Below are positions 10,935-23,089 of a DNA stretch of 64,000 bases, in pieces. The notes under the pieces are model-generated. The model did no database searches. It was not told where the DNA came from and worked only from the letters and a program-made list of their open reading frames with translations. This DNA comes from Lindgomyces ingoldianus (Eukaryota; Ascomycota; Dothideomycetes; Pleosporales; Lindgomycetaceae): positions 254,432-318,431 of the forward strand of contig NW_022985189.1 in the NCBI RefSeq assembly GCF_010093535.1, given 5' to 3'. The position numbers were made by a program, and so were the translations under genes. Positions within the stretch are counted from its first letter, which is position 1. Every line of letters begins with the position of its first letter.

Positions 10935-13900
10935 CTTGAGAATATAAGTCCTTGCAACCCGAGAACCAGAAATCCTTCTACGTCCATATAGACTGGACTC
11001 AAATGGTGATATTAATTGTCAAGGATTCACGTGTTGTTGACCAGATTTTGTTCTTGCTAAGAGTCCAAGTTAGTTCCTCTTATTTCGGTACTACGTACTC
11101 ATGAATTCCACGAATCGGGGTAGCTTAATATCATGTTTTGTCCCCAGTATAATGCGAAGTTCCTTGGTGTTGTGATTTGCCTGGTTTTGAGATTGCTTGT
11201 GATTGGTGGATGCCAGCATCCCGTGTTTCGCCAGTGGAAAAACATAATTTCCCGACCCCGCCCAGGACGGTTATCGGATCTTCGGATGGAATTTCTTTGG
11301 ACTCTCGAATAGATTCCAGATTACTGTGGCGAAGGTTCAGGGTCGTGGAAGGTAAGATGTGCTTTCCTACGAGTATGTTCCATGATCCATTGAGCTATTC
11401 CCAGATATTTCAAGGCTTAGTTATTGGACTAACTAGGTTACCTCGAATATATCGCCTGTAATTCAGTGATTGCTTTTCGACCGAGCATATATAGACCAAC
11501 CGGATTACTAAGTATCCCTAAGAATGGACTCATGTACATAATAGATTCCCAAGCGTTCGGTTGAGACATGTTTTTCAAGGCTGTGACTTTAAGACAGTAC
11601 CACTGCAAGGACTGTTTAGAAGAAGTGGGGTATTCAAATTAAAACGCAGAATTGAAGCACCGTACGCTGTCAAGATATTAGCTAAAAGCTATTTGTTGAA
11701 AATTTACTCGTGGAGTGAACTCGCCCTTTAAGGGCAAGTATAGAAGACTGGAATCAAAGTTTTACACTTCGTACCGACACCCTTTTCATTAGTTGTCCTG
11801 GCATTCCCAACCCGATCTTGTTGAGGTCTTCATTGGCCTTTCGGTAGCGGGAAGTAGGGAAAGCATTCAGTTTCGGCTGGCAACGTCGATGTTGACGTCG
11901 AACTGAGGCTGAGGAGATGTGGGTTTGCCTTATGTTTTTTTTGGCAGACATAACTGAGGAATAGCAGCTGGATTATTGCATGTTAGGGCTTATAACATTT
12001 ATCGCATATCATGGGACATGACTGGGGTAGATCTGATGTCTTAACCGCCGTTCCTTCTCCTATAATCTTTCCAGGAGCTAGCCAAAATTACCTGCCAGAA
12101 TCCTCACACCTCTCTTCCGTTTTCTCCCGTAACACTCTTTCAAATGCTCTCATTTATTCCGAATAGTTTCCTTCAATATAAAAGAGGGCGTGTGGTGAAG
12201 TGTTAGCACACTCGCTACATGTTCCCATTTGATCTAGCAAGAAGCTGGAGGTTATTCAATGACGGAAGAGAAGCGAAATTTGGGGGCATGTGCGCAGGAG
12301 GCCTGGGTTCGGTTCACAGCAAGTCTGCGAAATTATTTTTTTACTCTTTCTATCTTGATGCTGTGTTTGGAGATGGGCTCCGGGGTCTTCCCTTTTTAGT
12401 TGTGGATTTGGCGTCGTGTGATCAACGAAGGAAGAGCAAGTGTTGTTTTGGGCAGTAGGGAGTTTCAGAACCCTCCCTAATTTGCCTCGACATCTTATCG
12501 GCACACTACCGTAACCCTTTAATAGATGCTGAATTGCAGTTGATAGAAAATAGAGAACTGAGCCAGGGCTGACTTCAAAAATTACGATTCCGAGGATTGC
12601 GTGTTTTCCATAAGGGTAGCTCCTCGTCCGACGTAGTTCGCGGAGAAAGCCTCGTCAAGGCAGTGCCAACTTTTTGCCATCTTTTTATTTTTGCCTATCC
12701 CACTCCTGCTCCATAAAAACCTCTCCTTCTTCTCCAAATACCCCTGAAGTTTCTTTGCCCGCTCCCACGCCTCTTGAAAGACCATCGAAGCCTCCAATTT
12801 CTTCTTCGCACCCATGTGTCCTTCGCCCCTCTCCAAATCCTTGTCCTATAACATTGGCATACTTCATCTTGCCTGTGCGATTCGTATACTGTTTCGCTCT
12901 CGTTATGCCTATTTGCAGGAACTTCTAGCACATCTCTCTGCCGACGAAATTGTCCGACTCGTTTGGGAGGAATTTTTGGAAGATTTACCGTGAACTTTGG
13001 CGCGGGATATAGGAGGTTTGGAAAACTTGAGTGGGAAGATATTGGATTAATAGGGTTTAAATGTTAGGACACCTTATTCGCGACGAGCGATGCGATAGCT
13101 CATATTTAAGCCTTATGAGGGCTGGTGGTGACGAGGGCATTTAGCAAGGAGCAAATAGACTGAGAGACTTGAGTTGGGTGAAGCGTAGGAAAAAGGAATG
13201 AAATGATGCGTGAGTTTGAAGTTTTGTAAAAAGATGTCGAGAGAGGTGGTATTCCGAAGTTGAGGTCTTGGAGTTGTCATGACGTAGTGCAATTTTGAAG
13301 TCCGAAACTAAGAAGAGAAAGAACACGAACATGACTACTCCATGAAATGCCGCGGAGTTGCACAGGGGGTGGAAATCCAAATATCATTCTGCAAATATCT
13401 CGCGAAGTCATATTGACGCGCAGGCTTAGATGCAGTCCCCCTGAAGAATTAATATTGTAGGTGGAACATCAGTAACAGCGTGAAAAGGAGAGCCCTGAAG
13501 ATACCTACGATAGAAGAGGAATGAAACGTCGTGTGATCAATGGTCTGGCGGAAGAAGTCTTGGCTAGGTTCAAATGACCTCAATGAGTTCCCAACCACTT
13601 CAGAGTTCAAGCCGACAGCAGATTTGAGAGACTGCGCAAGTGAATGCAACAGGAATGGGAGTTAGAGTGGGAAATCTATCATAGACTATGGAACGGCTGC
13701 AGAGTAAGGTTGTTTCCCCTTTTAAGAGGTGATGTTTGAGAGTCACACCTTCGCCCCTGACCTACCCCACTGCTAATTATAGCTCTCCAACACTTCTAAT
13801 ACAGCCGAGCCTCTTTCCACACAAAGGAAGCCCCACTGCAGTGCCGAAATCGTCGCGGAGACCTCCTTGTCAGTATATTGTTATAGGATTTTATTATAAA

Positions 13901-13948
13901 TATCAAAAATTTTTCAATTTTGCTTAATCTTGAGAAAAGTTAGCCCAT
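10935..13948. other. Intergenic, no protein gene supported
   Basis: Three kilobases with only short frames. A tRNA-like A-box (TGGTGAAGTGTT near 12195) and a B-box-like GGTTCGGTTCA near 12307 lie about 110 bp apart. No full cloverleaf can be folded between them by eye, so no RNA gene is called. Confidence 0.5.
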
Positions 13949-14041
13949 GGTTGTGTAGTGTAGTGGTTAGCACTCGGGATTTTGATTGATTTCAATGTCA
14001 AAATTCTTCCCGCGACCCCGGTTCGATCCCGGGCACGACCT
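13949..14041 (+). tRNA. tRNA-Gln (anticodon UUG) with a 21-nt intron
   Basis: The acceptor stem GGTTGTG pairs fully with CACGACC (one G-U), with discriminator T at 14041. The D-arm contains the A-box (TAGTGTAGTGGTTAGCAC), the anticodon stem CGGGA pairs with TCCCG, and the T-arm CCCGG-TTCGATC-CCGGG is perfect. The loop TTTTGA puts TTG at positions 34-36. The intron at 13986-14006, between positions 37 and 38, contains TCAAAA (13998-14003), which can pair with the anticodon loop TTTTGA as expected for a nuclear pre-tRNA. The sequence resembles yeast and fungal tRNA-Gln. Confidence 0.93.
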
Positions 14042-15477
14042 TGTTTTTTGCCATTTGTCCTACATTTTTCTTTTTGGTCAGGTAGCTAGCCAGGGAGTCT
14101 CTGGAGAATGGAATCGAAAGTGGGAGGTGCTGTCATGTTAGGTGGAAGCACCACTCTAATTTGTGCTCCTGGTCTATTTATTTTTTAGGCTCAGGCATGA
14201 AAGAATGCTCAGGGTTTTATGTGTGGAGGTGATGCTTGAACTCCGCCCACATGGAAAACTGAAAGGTGATTGGCTGATCATTTGTGAGGTGCCCGACACC
14301 GAGCTCATACTGCTAGATGGGAGATACAGCGCCTTGATGTGCATAGAAAGCGTATTATTCACTCACCCAATTCAAATTAGTAAAGTCTCGAATCTTTTCT
14401 AGACCTTCTACTTTGGATACGATACTCGTACTTTGCGCGCGAAATGCCGCCATCAGATTGTAGGCTCGACTCTACCTCCTTGCCCCATCATTATGAGTAT
14501 ATCATACCCCACTCGATGACTGACCGCAGCTTATCTGTGATCAGTTTTCCGATCTGGGATCTTTTGTTTGTGCCCCCATCTGGAAAGATGTCATACCTGC
14601 AAGGATTCAAAGTCGGAGCATATCAGACCTCTGGGCGCAATGACAGTGCTTTTCGGCTTCAAAATCGTTATTTATTTCAGCCGAGAGACGTTAAATTTTA
14701 CAAAGACTCAGAGATCATTATGTCTGGGTAGGTACAGGATCTCAAGATCTCCATCTTAGAGCACTATTGCCCATAATGCCTATTTTCCTTATACTCCTAG
14801 CAATGCGAGAGAAGGTAATTAGAAGCTGACTACTTTGCCCTACAGTGAACAAGACTATGACGCCTAAGTCTCCGGCGCTAAAATCCAACCCCTTGATTCT
14901 CCCACAAAACTTACGCCCCGCACACCAACCACGGTGTCGTTGGCGAAGGCGCAGATGTCGAACACACATGAATATCCAGCCCTTGAGTGGACGAGCAAAA
15001 GGTGAGGACTCAGCCCACGCCCACACTCCACCAGCCTCGTCCAGAGTAGCGTCACAGTTTGTGTGTTAGAGTAGATGCTAACTGCTCACATCAGTGCATC
15101 ATCACCAAGCCCCCCACGCTGATTGCTAGGGCGTTGTCTGGTGCGAGGAAGTTGTCTAAAGCTCCAAGTTTGCGCCTCTGGCTGGTGGGTTTGAGCAAGG
15201 TCTCGGACATACCTAGGGATTCGATGATGAGTGTGAATAAGACGTATAGTAATCTGTGGAGTGGGGTGAGGGAGGATGGAATTTGAAGGGGTGTAGAAGA
15301 GGGTAACGGTGGGAAGCCTCCCTATTGTAATGAAGAGGGGGTTGAAATGGTCCTCAGGCCCTAAGGCCCAATGAATTCGCTGTGTTTTTGCTGTGCTCAA
15401 ATAAACATGGCTTAAAGTATAGTCTTGATTGATATTTAGATATCGTGCTGCTGCATTAAATCAAGGACTTACTGGAC
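14042..15477. other. Intergenic between tRNA-Gln and ALG2
   Basis: Open frames exist, for example 14444-14731 on the plus strand, but none has recognisable motifs or a convincing splice pattern. The right end is the 3' flank of ALG2. Confidence 0.5.
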
Positions 15478-16998
15478 CTAGCTGATTGCATACCAAATAA
15501 TTGAACTAACCAGACCACCAAACAAGCTAAGAGCAAAAATAGCGGCTGTTGAGCTTATAACAAGCCGCCTCGAAATCCTCGTCATGCCCTGGATCTCAGC
15601 TTCTAGCGTCTCTGCCATCTTCTCTTTAGAGAATTCCGATATCACCCTCTCCCTACCCCACTTCCCCATTTCTTTGAGCCGCTCTTCTCCGGGTCCATCT
15701 TCCAGCGCTATGCGCATAACCTCCGTCCAATCCTGCACTTTCTTCACATCCCTAAGCCAGCCAGTCTGGCCACTAATCACCGTCTCTGTTGGACCGCCCT
15801 CGTTGGCTGCTAGTACGGGTGTGCCTGCTAACATAGCCTCGAGGGGCACGATGCCAAAGTGCTCGTTGCGTGGAGTATATACGAGGAGGCGTGAGGTGCA
15901 GAGTAGGGTGGATTTGAAAGCGTTCGGCACGGAATGAAGGAAAAGAATCGAGATGTCATCCGGGATACGCTGAGCAGTTATTAAGGTCTTCGCGGTGGCA
16001 TGCTTCAGGTTTAGCGAGTTGGCGAGTTCGCAGAGCTCAGTATACGTGGAGATATTTTCGGCGACCCGTGGGTCGTAGCCGCCTGAATGAAATCGTGAGC
16101 ACACAATACGCTAGAGACTTGAATCCTATATAAATGTACCTGCTATGACAAGCCTCGTGTTCCTCCGCTCTGTCGGAGAGAGCCCAGCGTATGCCTTAAC
16201 CGCAAGGGCAACATCCTTTTTTTTCTCAAATCGGTTAATGCTCAGAAGAACCTTCTTGTTGCTCCATAGTGGCTGTATCTCCTCAATCTTATCCCTCGAA
16301 GTTGTATCCACGCATGGGTATACGACGCCCGGTTCTCGGTGCTTTAGGCTAGGGAAAGCTTCGCCGAACACGCTCTTCGTGAACTTGCTATTGACCACGA
16401 CAGTATCGCTACATCCAGTGCTCCAGCTCTCAAGCCAATCAAACGGCCCCCTGTATAACGCTTTCAATATGCCTCCCTTCTTCGCGAGGAGTTTGTCTGG
16501 GAAATGGCAGTAGAATATGACCGGGACATTGGGCTGCAGCTGTCGAAGGAGCGGGATGCCGGCACTGAGCTGGTCTACGAAGAATGATGTAGGCTTGAGG
16601 TCTCGTAGCTCCGAAGAGTACAGCGCAATCTGCACCAGCAGGTGCAGCTGTCGAAGGATCGCACAGAGGATCGCAAATCGGCCGAGGATGGTGGGGGGAA
16701 CGATGGTGTTTCCGCGTACTCGAACGTCAAGGGTTCCTTTACGTTACAAAGCGAAGTCTCAGCTACCTTCGTTCGAACATGAGCGGTAGGTGGTGTGAGG
16801 CACGGGGAGGAGCTCACCATCGCGCGCTTCATCGAAGCAGTGTTTGGGATCGCAATGCGAAGTAAAGATGGTGACCTTGTGGCCTCGATTCTGGAGGCCG
16901 ACAGCGGCGTCAATAACGAGGCGTTCAGCGCCGCCGATCCCCAAATCTGGGTGGAAGAAAACAATATTCTGCGTTGTGGAGGTCATAGTTGTAGGCAT
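15478..16998 (-). CDS. ALG2: Alpha-1,3/1,6-mannosyltransferase ALG2
   Basis: ALG2 adds the second and third mannoses to the dolichol-linked oligosaccharide on the cytosolic face of the ER (GDP-mannose donor), for N-glycosylation. Three exons: 16998-16818, 16736-16140 and 16082-15478; introns start GTGAGC and GTACAT and end AAAG and TCAG. Joined, they give 460 residues, or 456 if the second ATG at 16986 is used. The GT4 fold is clear: N-terminal HPDLGIGGAERLVIDAA, LDVRVRGNTIV across the first splice, FYCHFPDKLLA, SINRFEKKKD, AGGYDPRV across the second splice, and the donor-site motif NEHFGIVPLEAM (E-x7-E). The C-terminus carries a hydrophobic ER-anchoring stretch (AIFALSLFGGLVSSIIW). Divergent from VPS15. 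Confidence 0.96.
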
Positions 16999-17314
16999 TC
17001 GTGGACAAGCTTGCCGATGTGTTGCTTGAAGGTTGGCGGTAAATGACATTTCTACTTCGGGAATAGTTACCGAGGAACCCTGGAACACTGGGTGAAAGAT
17101 GACCTCGAAAGCTCCCCACATGATGCAGCTCACTTCAGCATCACCATCTAGCAAACATCAAATTCCCGCTGGAGTCCATTACTCTTACACCGCATTTGGA
17201 TCTGTGAAATCTGGCTATAAGAACCTGGCCCGCCTTCAGTCCCCCAATATGTGGAGTGGGAGGCAACAGCACCACAACTTCCTTCCCTAAATCGCACTTT
17301 TGTCATCCGCCATC
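16999..17314. promoter_or_regulatory. Shared ALG2-VPS15 divergent promoter region
   Basis: About 316 bp separate the two ATGs, so both promoters and 5' UTRs must lie here. No clear TATA box stands out. Confidence 0.6.
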
Positions 17315-20300
17315 ATGGGGCAAGGCTTCTCCCTCACGACCCTTTCAGCTGGCTCGGCCAATATCGACGTACCCGAGTTAGCTGATCTCCAATATGAACG
17401 CGCCCTTGGAACCGCGCGGTTCATGAAGACCATTAGAGCACGACATAAAGATGGCCTTGTCGTTGCTAAAGTGGTTATGAAGCCATATGCCGACTTCACT
17501 CTCGACCAGTATGCTACACAGCTGATAAGTGTGCCTCCCATCGCATTTCCCCACATTTCTTGGATTGCTAACAGGCTAATAGATGAGCGGAAGTTGCTCG
17601 CCACTGTTCCTAATGCTCTGGCATACCATCGCATTCTTGAGACGAGTACGAGCGGATATCTCGTTCGACAGTACATTCACAGCTCTTTGTATGACCGACT
17701 AAGCACTCGTCCGTTCCTAGAAGACATTGAGAAGAAGTGGCTTTCGTTCCAACTTCTATGTGCAGTCCGAGACTGTCATGCCCGAGGCATCTACCATGGT
17801 GATATCAAAACCGAAAATGTTCTCGTTACTTCATGGAACTGGCTATATCTAACAGATTTTTCCGCTGCCTTTAAGCCCGCGTATCTACCGGAGGACAACC
17901 CTGCGGACTTTTCCTTTTATTTCGATATGTCCGGCCGTCGCACAGGCTACCTTGCCCCGGAAAGATTTCTACCTCCCGGAGTCCAAGCTGAAGGAGAGCA
18001 GGTGGTTACCTGGGCCATGGATATTTTCAGCGCTGGATGCGTTATCGCGGAACTTTTCCTAGAAGCACCCATCTTCTCCCTCAGCCAGTTATTCAAATAC
18101 CGGCAGAATGATTACGACCCTGCCCACTCCCATTTGAGTAAGATCCAGGACGAAAGCATCCGGGAGCTTGTCACCCACATGATACAACTCGATCCAAACT
18201 CGAGGTTATCTGCCGATGACTACCTAAAGTACTGGCAAGGGAAAGCCTTTCCAAACTACTTTTATGGGTTTCTTCAACAATACATGCACTCCATCACGGA
18301 CCCTTCATCGGGTCGAAAACCCGTAACGACAGTATCTGAGCACCTGGGGGAGCCTGATGATCGGATAGAGCAAATCTATAACGATTACGACAAAATCTCC
18401 ATCCTTCTTTCCGGTAACGAGGGATACGAGCCTATCAAATCGCAGCATTTGCCTCCGAAACCCAACACCAAGCTCTTTCCGCTCTACATAGACATCCCGA
18501 ATTACCAGCACCAAGCATCCCCAACTCGAAGCTTAGCTGTCGATGACGGTAATCTCATCTTTCTTACGATTGTCGTCTCTTGCCTTCGAGGAACAGCCAG
18601 AGCGTCTGCTCGATTACGGGGCTTTGAACTGCTTTTAGCATTTTCGGAGAGACTTACGGATGAGGCTAAGTTAGACCGGGTAGTTCCCTACGTGATCAAT
18701 CATTTGGCAGACAAATCGGAACAAGTCAAGATTGCTGCTCTACGAACGGTGACCCAGATTCTTGCCATGGTTCAGGTTGTTTCACCCATCAATGCGTACA
18801 TTTTCCCTGAATATGTACTGCAGCGACTCGATGCTTGCCTCCCAGATTCATCTACGCACCCGAGTGCTCTCGTTCGCATGCACTATGCCTGGTGCATCGG
18901 TACTTTGGCTACAACGGCAGCTAGGTATCTAGACATGATTCAAGCCCTCCGCGCCGACGGCTCTCTACCGACCACCGACCCAGAAGCGGAAGACGATTCC
19001 CTGACTTCATCTGCTCATCGCAATCTATTCGATTCAGATCGACAAAATCTTCTAATTGCTTTCGAGAGACACACGAAAATTCTGCTCACGGACCAAGAGA
19101 CTTCTGTGCGGCGTGCTATGCTTAAGTCTGTTTCTGACCTTTGCGTATTCTTCGGTAGTCCTAGGGCAAACGATGTTGTCCTAAGTCATCTAAACACATA
19201 CCTGAACGATCGGGATTGGATGCTTAAATGTGCATTCTTTGACGCTATTGTAGGTGTTGCGGTCTTCGTCGGCGGTGCGAGCTTAGAAGGGTATATCCTC
19301 CCTTTGATGGTTCAAGCATTAACAGACCCAGAGGAATTCGTGGTTGAGAAGGTCATTAGAGCCTTTTCCTCCATTGCGGAGCTTGGGCTTTTCCAGCGAT
19401 CGAAAACTTGGGAGCTGGTCGATATTGTCGCACGACTAACCATGCACTCTAACGTCTGGATTCGAGAAGCCGCTGCCCAGTTTATCTCTGCCGCTTCAAA
19501 ATATCTATCTGTGGCTGACACACACAGCATTTTGGTGAACCTCATCAAGCCATATCTGAAAGTGGTTCCATCTGGGTTTTCCGAACTACGGCTACTGGAC
19601 TCTCTGAAGAAACCATTGCCTAGGCTGATATTAGACATGGCATCCAATTGGGCGATGCATGCCGAAAGGGGATTGTTCTGGATTCCAGCCAAAAAACAAC
19701 AAACCTTCACTTTCGGACTCACTGAGGATACCGTTCCAACCGTATCAGGACGGGAATTGGACCTAAAGATACTCCAGCGAATGCAAAGAAATGAAGAAGA
19801 CGACCAATGGATCATGAAATTACGCAATGCTGGGATGACACTGGATGATGAATTCAAGCTCGTCGCACTACGCGAGTTTATTTGGAGGGTTATTCACCGG
19901 CGCAGAACCGACAGTACAAACTCCACTCCTTCGAGGTTTAATAATATTGTGGCCTTGAAAGATCTTGAAATCATTCCTCAAACTGTGTTCTTTGAGAACA
20001 GCGCACGGCAGATAGTGGAGCAAGCACATCAGTCGAGATCTCGAGAAGAAGACTACACTCAACCCCGAACAATTGCGGATGCTTTACTTGACGCATCTAC
20101 CACCGATGCCGACACAAGGGCGGTGGCTCAAGGAACAACTCGTGCTGATACTCACGCCGAGAGGTTGATTCGCGAAGAATCAGGGTTACAACGAATTTCC
20201 GTACCTACCTCCCCAATGCTCTCATCGCCTCCCGGTGAACCAGCATCGGCTCAAGATTCTCCAACTTCCGACCTAGACCGTCGACGAAGTTCACTTCAGG

Positions 20301-22060
20301 TACCAAGAAGTTCGTCGAGAAATCAGTCTCTGGCCGGGTCCCCAGGCACTGGCGATCATGTTCATCCACTTCGTCACAAAGGCAGTGCAATAACCCTTCT
20401 CAATAGAGGAGACAACAAAGCATTAGCGGAAATCGGCACAACTTCCGCAAATGCTTTTGGTAAAGTTGACGGTGCGCCTGCACACGATGCTTCTCGATCT
20501 CGTCAGCCTTCACTGGCAGTAGAACAACGACGACGCAGTCCGTCTCGAATACGGTTTAAAGAGGCGCATAATTACGCGGGTAACGACCCTACGGTTCTAA
20601 AGTTGCTGGATTCCATTCTACTCGAGAAGCTGCCTCCAGATGATATGGAATTTGGACCGCGGATACAGCAAACCATCCGGCGACAGCCAATCAAACATAA
20701 AGATACTCATCAGTCACCAACGGGTATCCCTTGGCGACCAGAAGGCATTTTGGTTGCGACCTTTGGTGAACACACGGCCGCGGTTAATCGCATACTAGTG
20801 GCGCCAGACCACGCGTTCTTCATCACTGGATCCGACGACGGAAGTGTGAAAGTCTGGGATACATCACGCCTTGAACGAAATGTAAGTCGACGCTCGCGAC
20901 AAACGTACAGGCTAGGAGATGGAGTCAAGGTCTCAAGTCTCGTATTCGTGGAGCAAACGTATTGTTTTGTCGCGACGGGCAATGACGGGAGTGTCCATGT
21001 TGTTCGTGTTGACTATTATCAAGGCCAGGACGGCAGTGGTAAATTCGGGCGACTGAAGTTTCTGCGTGAGTATCAACTGCCCGATGGTGATTTCGCGGTG
21101 TGGGCGGAACATTATAAGGACGACAACAAGTCAGTCCTTCTGCTAGCGACCAATACCTCCAAGGTTACGGCACTCGATTTGAGAACTATGGCTGAGCTCT
21201 TCACGCTTAAAAATCCCCTGCAACACGGCACACCGACGTGTTTTTGTGTCGACAGGAAGCACCATTGGTTGTTGCTTGGGACCTCACATGGTGTCTTAGA
21301 TTTGTGGGATCTTCGATTTAAGCTCCGATTACGAGCTTGGACTTTCCAGGGCGCTGCACCGATTCACAGACTTCTTCTACCCAAGTTGAAGAAACAGCGG
21401 TTATACATTACAGGCGGGACAGGTCAGGGCGAAGTAACTGTGTGGGACTTCGAAAAACTAGTCTGTAAAGAGGTTTATCGAACTGGGACTAGCAGAGACA
21501 CTGGTTCAAAGAGCACCACACTTATCGACCTCGAGGAAGAAAAATCCGGCGGCATGCTTGGCCGTTTTGCCACCTCACTCGAGCCCACTGCCAGCGCAAG
21601 CGCCGACTCCGGCATCCGCTCTCTGGTCGTGAATTCCCAGACCATGGACGACAAAGGCGAAGCCAAACACACCTTCATCCTCACCGCAGGCCCGGACTGG
21701 AAAGTCCGGTACTGGGATACCAATCGTCCCGAAGTCTCACTCGTTGTCTCAGGCCTGGAAGCCGATGAAGCGAAACCCCTATACAGCACTTCGCAGCCCA
21801 CGCCCGACACCACCGTCGTCAGCGAGCGATTTTCTCAGCTGCAGAGCCACCAGGGGGGCGTCGGGAGGGATGGAAGAACATCGAATACATCGGCAAAGAG
21901 AGGAAGTCCGAAGAGTTCGCGATCGGGATTGATTTCCTTGCAGCAGCAGCATTTGCTCAAGAGTCATTTGGATACGGTTCTGGATGTTTCGTTGATTGAG
22001 CAGCCGTATGGCATGGTGATATCGGCGGATCGGAGTGGGGTTGTTTATATGTTTATGTAG
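17315..22060 (+). CDS. VPS15: Vps15, regulatory kinase-like subunit of PI3-kinase
   Basis: Single-exon gene, 1581 residues. The ATG at 17315 is chosen because it gives MGQGFS, the N-myristoylation signal typical of Vps15. Vps15 is the scaffold of the Vps34 class III PI3-kinase complexes, which make PI3P for autophagy and endosomal/vacuolar sorting; myristoylation helps membrane binding. Residues 1 to about 310 form a protein-kinase-like domain with IYHGDIKTENVL (HGD at 161-163 instead of HRD) and DFS (181-183) instead of DFG. HEAT-like helical repeats occupy roughly 380-810 (for example VVPYVINHLADKSEQVKIAA). A Ser-rich linker follows, and a WD40 propeller runs from about 1146 to the end (FFITGSDDGSVKVWD, GVLDLWDLRF, WKVRYWD). 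Length and domain order match the fungal family. Confidence 0.97.
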   Translation: MGQGFSLTTLSAGSANIDVPELADLQYERALGTARFMKTIRARHKDGLVVAKVVMKPYADFTLDQYATQLISVPPIAFPHISWIANRLIDERKLLATVPNALAYHRILETSTSGYLVRQYIHSSLYDRLSTRPFLEDIEKKWLSFQLLCAVRDCHARGIYHGDIKTENVLVTSWNWLYLTDFSAAFKPAYLPEDNPADFSFYFDMSGRRTGYLAPERFLPPGVQAEGEQVVTWAMDIFSAGCVIAELFLEAPIFSLSQLFKYRQNDYDPAHSHLSKIQDESIRELVTHMIQLDPNSRLSADDYLKYWQGKAFPNYFYGFLQQYMHSITDPSSGRKPVTTVSEHLGEPDDRIEQIYNDYDKISILLSGNEGYEPIKSQHLPPKPNTKLFPLYIDIPNYQHQASPTRSLAVDDGNLIFLTIVVSCLRGTARASARLRGFELLLAFSERLTDEAKLDRVVPYVINHLADKSEQVKIAALRTVTQILAMVQVVSPINAYIFPEYVLQRLDACLPDSSTHPSALVRMHYAWCIGTLATTAARYLDMIQALRADGSLPTTDPEAEDDSLTSSAHRNLFDSDRQNLLIAFERHTKILLTDQETSVRRAMLKSVSDLCVFFGSPRANDVVLSHLNTYLNDRDWMLKCAFFDAIVGVAVFVGGASLEGYILPLMVQALTDPEEFVVEKVIRAFSSIAELGLFQRSKTWELVDIVARLTMHSNVWIREAAAQFISAASKYLSVADTHSILVNLIKPYLKVVPSGFSELRLLDSLKKPLPRLILDMASNWAMHAERGLFWIPAKKQQTFTFGLTEDTVPTVSGRELDLKILQRMQRNEEDDQWIMKLRNAGMTLDDEFKLVALREFIWRVIHRRRTDSTNSTPSRFNNIVALKDLEIIPQTVFFENSARQIVEQAHQSRSREEDYTQPRTIADALLDASTTDADTRAVAQGTTRADTHAERLIREESGLQRISVPTSPMLSSPPGEPASAQDSPTSDLDRRRSSLQVPRSSSRNQSLAGSPGTGDHVHPLRHKGSAITLLNRGDNKALAEIGTTSANAFGKVDGAPAHDASRSRQPSLAVEQRRRSPSRIRFKEAHNYAGNDPTVLKLLDSILLEKLPPDDMEFGPRIQQTIRRQPIKHKDTHQSPTGIPWRPEGILVATFGEHTAAVNRILVAPDHAFFITGSDDGSVKVWDTSRLERNVSRRSRQTYRLGDGVKVSSLVFVEQTYCFVATGNDGSVHVVRVDYYQGQDGSGKFGRLKFLREYQLPDGDFAVWAEHYKDDNKSVLLLATNTSKVTALDLRTMAELFTLKNPLQHGTPTCFCVDRKHHWLLLGTSHGVLDLWDLRFKLRLRAWTFQGAAPIHRLLLPKLKKQRLYITGGTGQGEVTVWDFEKLVCKEVYRTGTSRDTGSKSTTLIDLEEEKSGGMLGRFATSLEPTASASADSGIRSLVVNSQTMDDKGEAKHTFILTAGPDWKVRYWDTNRPEVSLVVSGLEADEAKPLYSTSQPTPDTTVVSERFSQLQSHQGGVGRDGRTSNTSAKRGSPKSSRSGLISLQQQHLLKSHLDTVLDVSLIEQPYGMVISADRSGVVYMFM

Positions 22061-22917
22061 GTGCTGGTTGTGGGGAATGGATTAGGACATTTGAGTTAAG
22101 GATAGGGAAAGGGAACAGATACCTGGGTGTTTAGATAGTGTATTGGGTTTCGTTCTTATTGAAACCTTGCTGTTATGTTCACGTTACACGCTTCGCTTGT
22201 ATTTTGGATCTGAGCTTGGGTATTCTTCAAAAGCTCAAAGCTAATGATACTAGGTGGCGTTAATAATGCTATGGTCGGAGGAGGTTTTACGTTAATCTAT
22301 AGGAAAAGACGTATGAGTTGAAGAAATTATGCGTCTAATCTTGGTACAGTCGATTTCTAGATCCTAGCAGACAACACCCCCAGATTCTGTGAATACTTCA
22401 AACATTGCATAACTGTTTCATCTTTATTGGATGGGTTTCTAGCATAATTGTAGCAGCCGCCTTGCTTTCGCTTCGGAAACAGATTTTCCCACCCTTGTGT
22501 CCGACCATCATTTCCTGTTCGAACCTATGTGTGTTCAACACTAACTCTGGTATTGTTGGAAATGATGTGAGTTGACTGTTGTGAGGAAAGTCTATCTACT
22601 GCTCGACTAAGAAAATAAGCTGGAGGGAGGCTCTGGGTCTCTCCCTAAGCCCTCTGGTCGAGCACGCCGAGCCTAGAGTGATACAAGAATACCCGTACAT
22701 GTACCCCCACGTTCATCAAGCTATGCTCGGGGAAATTCTTGTCATACTCAAGGCAGTAGATATCAAGAGGACGGTCGTGATGAATGTGACTACAGACACT
22801 GATGATCGGGGATACGGGCAGATTGCATCTGTTTTACTGAACGTGCCTGTCCTAGCGATTTTCAGCAAGTTGCTTTTAAGACTGGGGAAATGACAATCCA
22901 GTCTTTCCAGGCCTGAG
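22061..22917. other. Intergenic between VPS15 and the Copia element
   Basis: Holds the VPS15 3' flank. No gene recognised. Confidence 0.6.
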
Positions 22918-22922
22918 AGACA
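22918..22922. repeat. Left target-site duplication AGACA
   Basis: AGACA directly abuts the left LTR and is repeated at 25430-25434 directly after the right LTR, the signature of integrase-mediated insertion. Confidence 0.88.
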
Positions 22923-23089
22923 TGTTTGCAGTAGTCACGCATGGCTCGCATGATAGTCGCATATCACGATAGTCACATGTTGCCAAGACTTACACCCTTT
23001 CTTGCAAATATATAGACACCTAGGTACAGTACACTCCTTTAGCAATCAATCTAGTTCCTCGTGCCTCTGGTGCTCCTCCTAGCTTCACG
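22923..23089 (+). repeat. 5' LTR of the Copia-type element
   Basis: Starts TGTTTGCAGTAGTCACGCAT and ends TTCACG (TTCACA in the other LTR, so the terminal A has changed). It aligns along its length with 25268-25429 with scattered substitutions and small gaps. Confidence 0.9.

Noticed and set aside
12190..12320. tRNA gene from A-box and B-box-like motifs
   Set aside because: The boxes are about 110 bp apart, the T-stem has a mismatch, and no acceptor stem could be formed.
17300..17314. Upstream extension of VPS15 to position 17300
   Set aside because: It would need a TTG start. The ATG at 17315 gives the N-myristoylation sequence MGQGFS expected for Vps15.
19312..19857. 181-codon minus-strand frame within VPS15
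   Set aside because: Antisense of the HEAT region, no motif or splice logic of its own.
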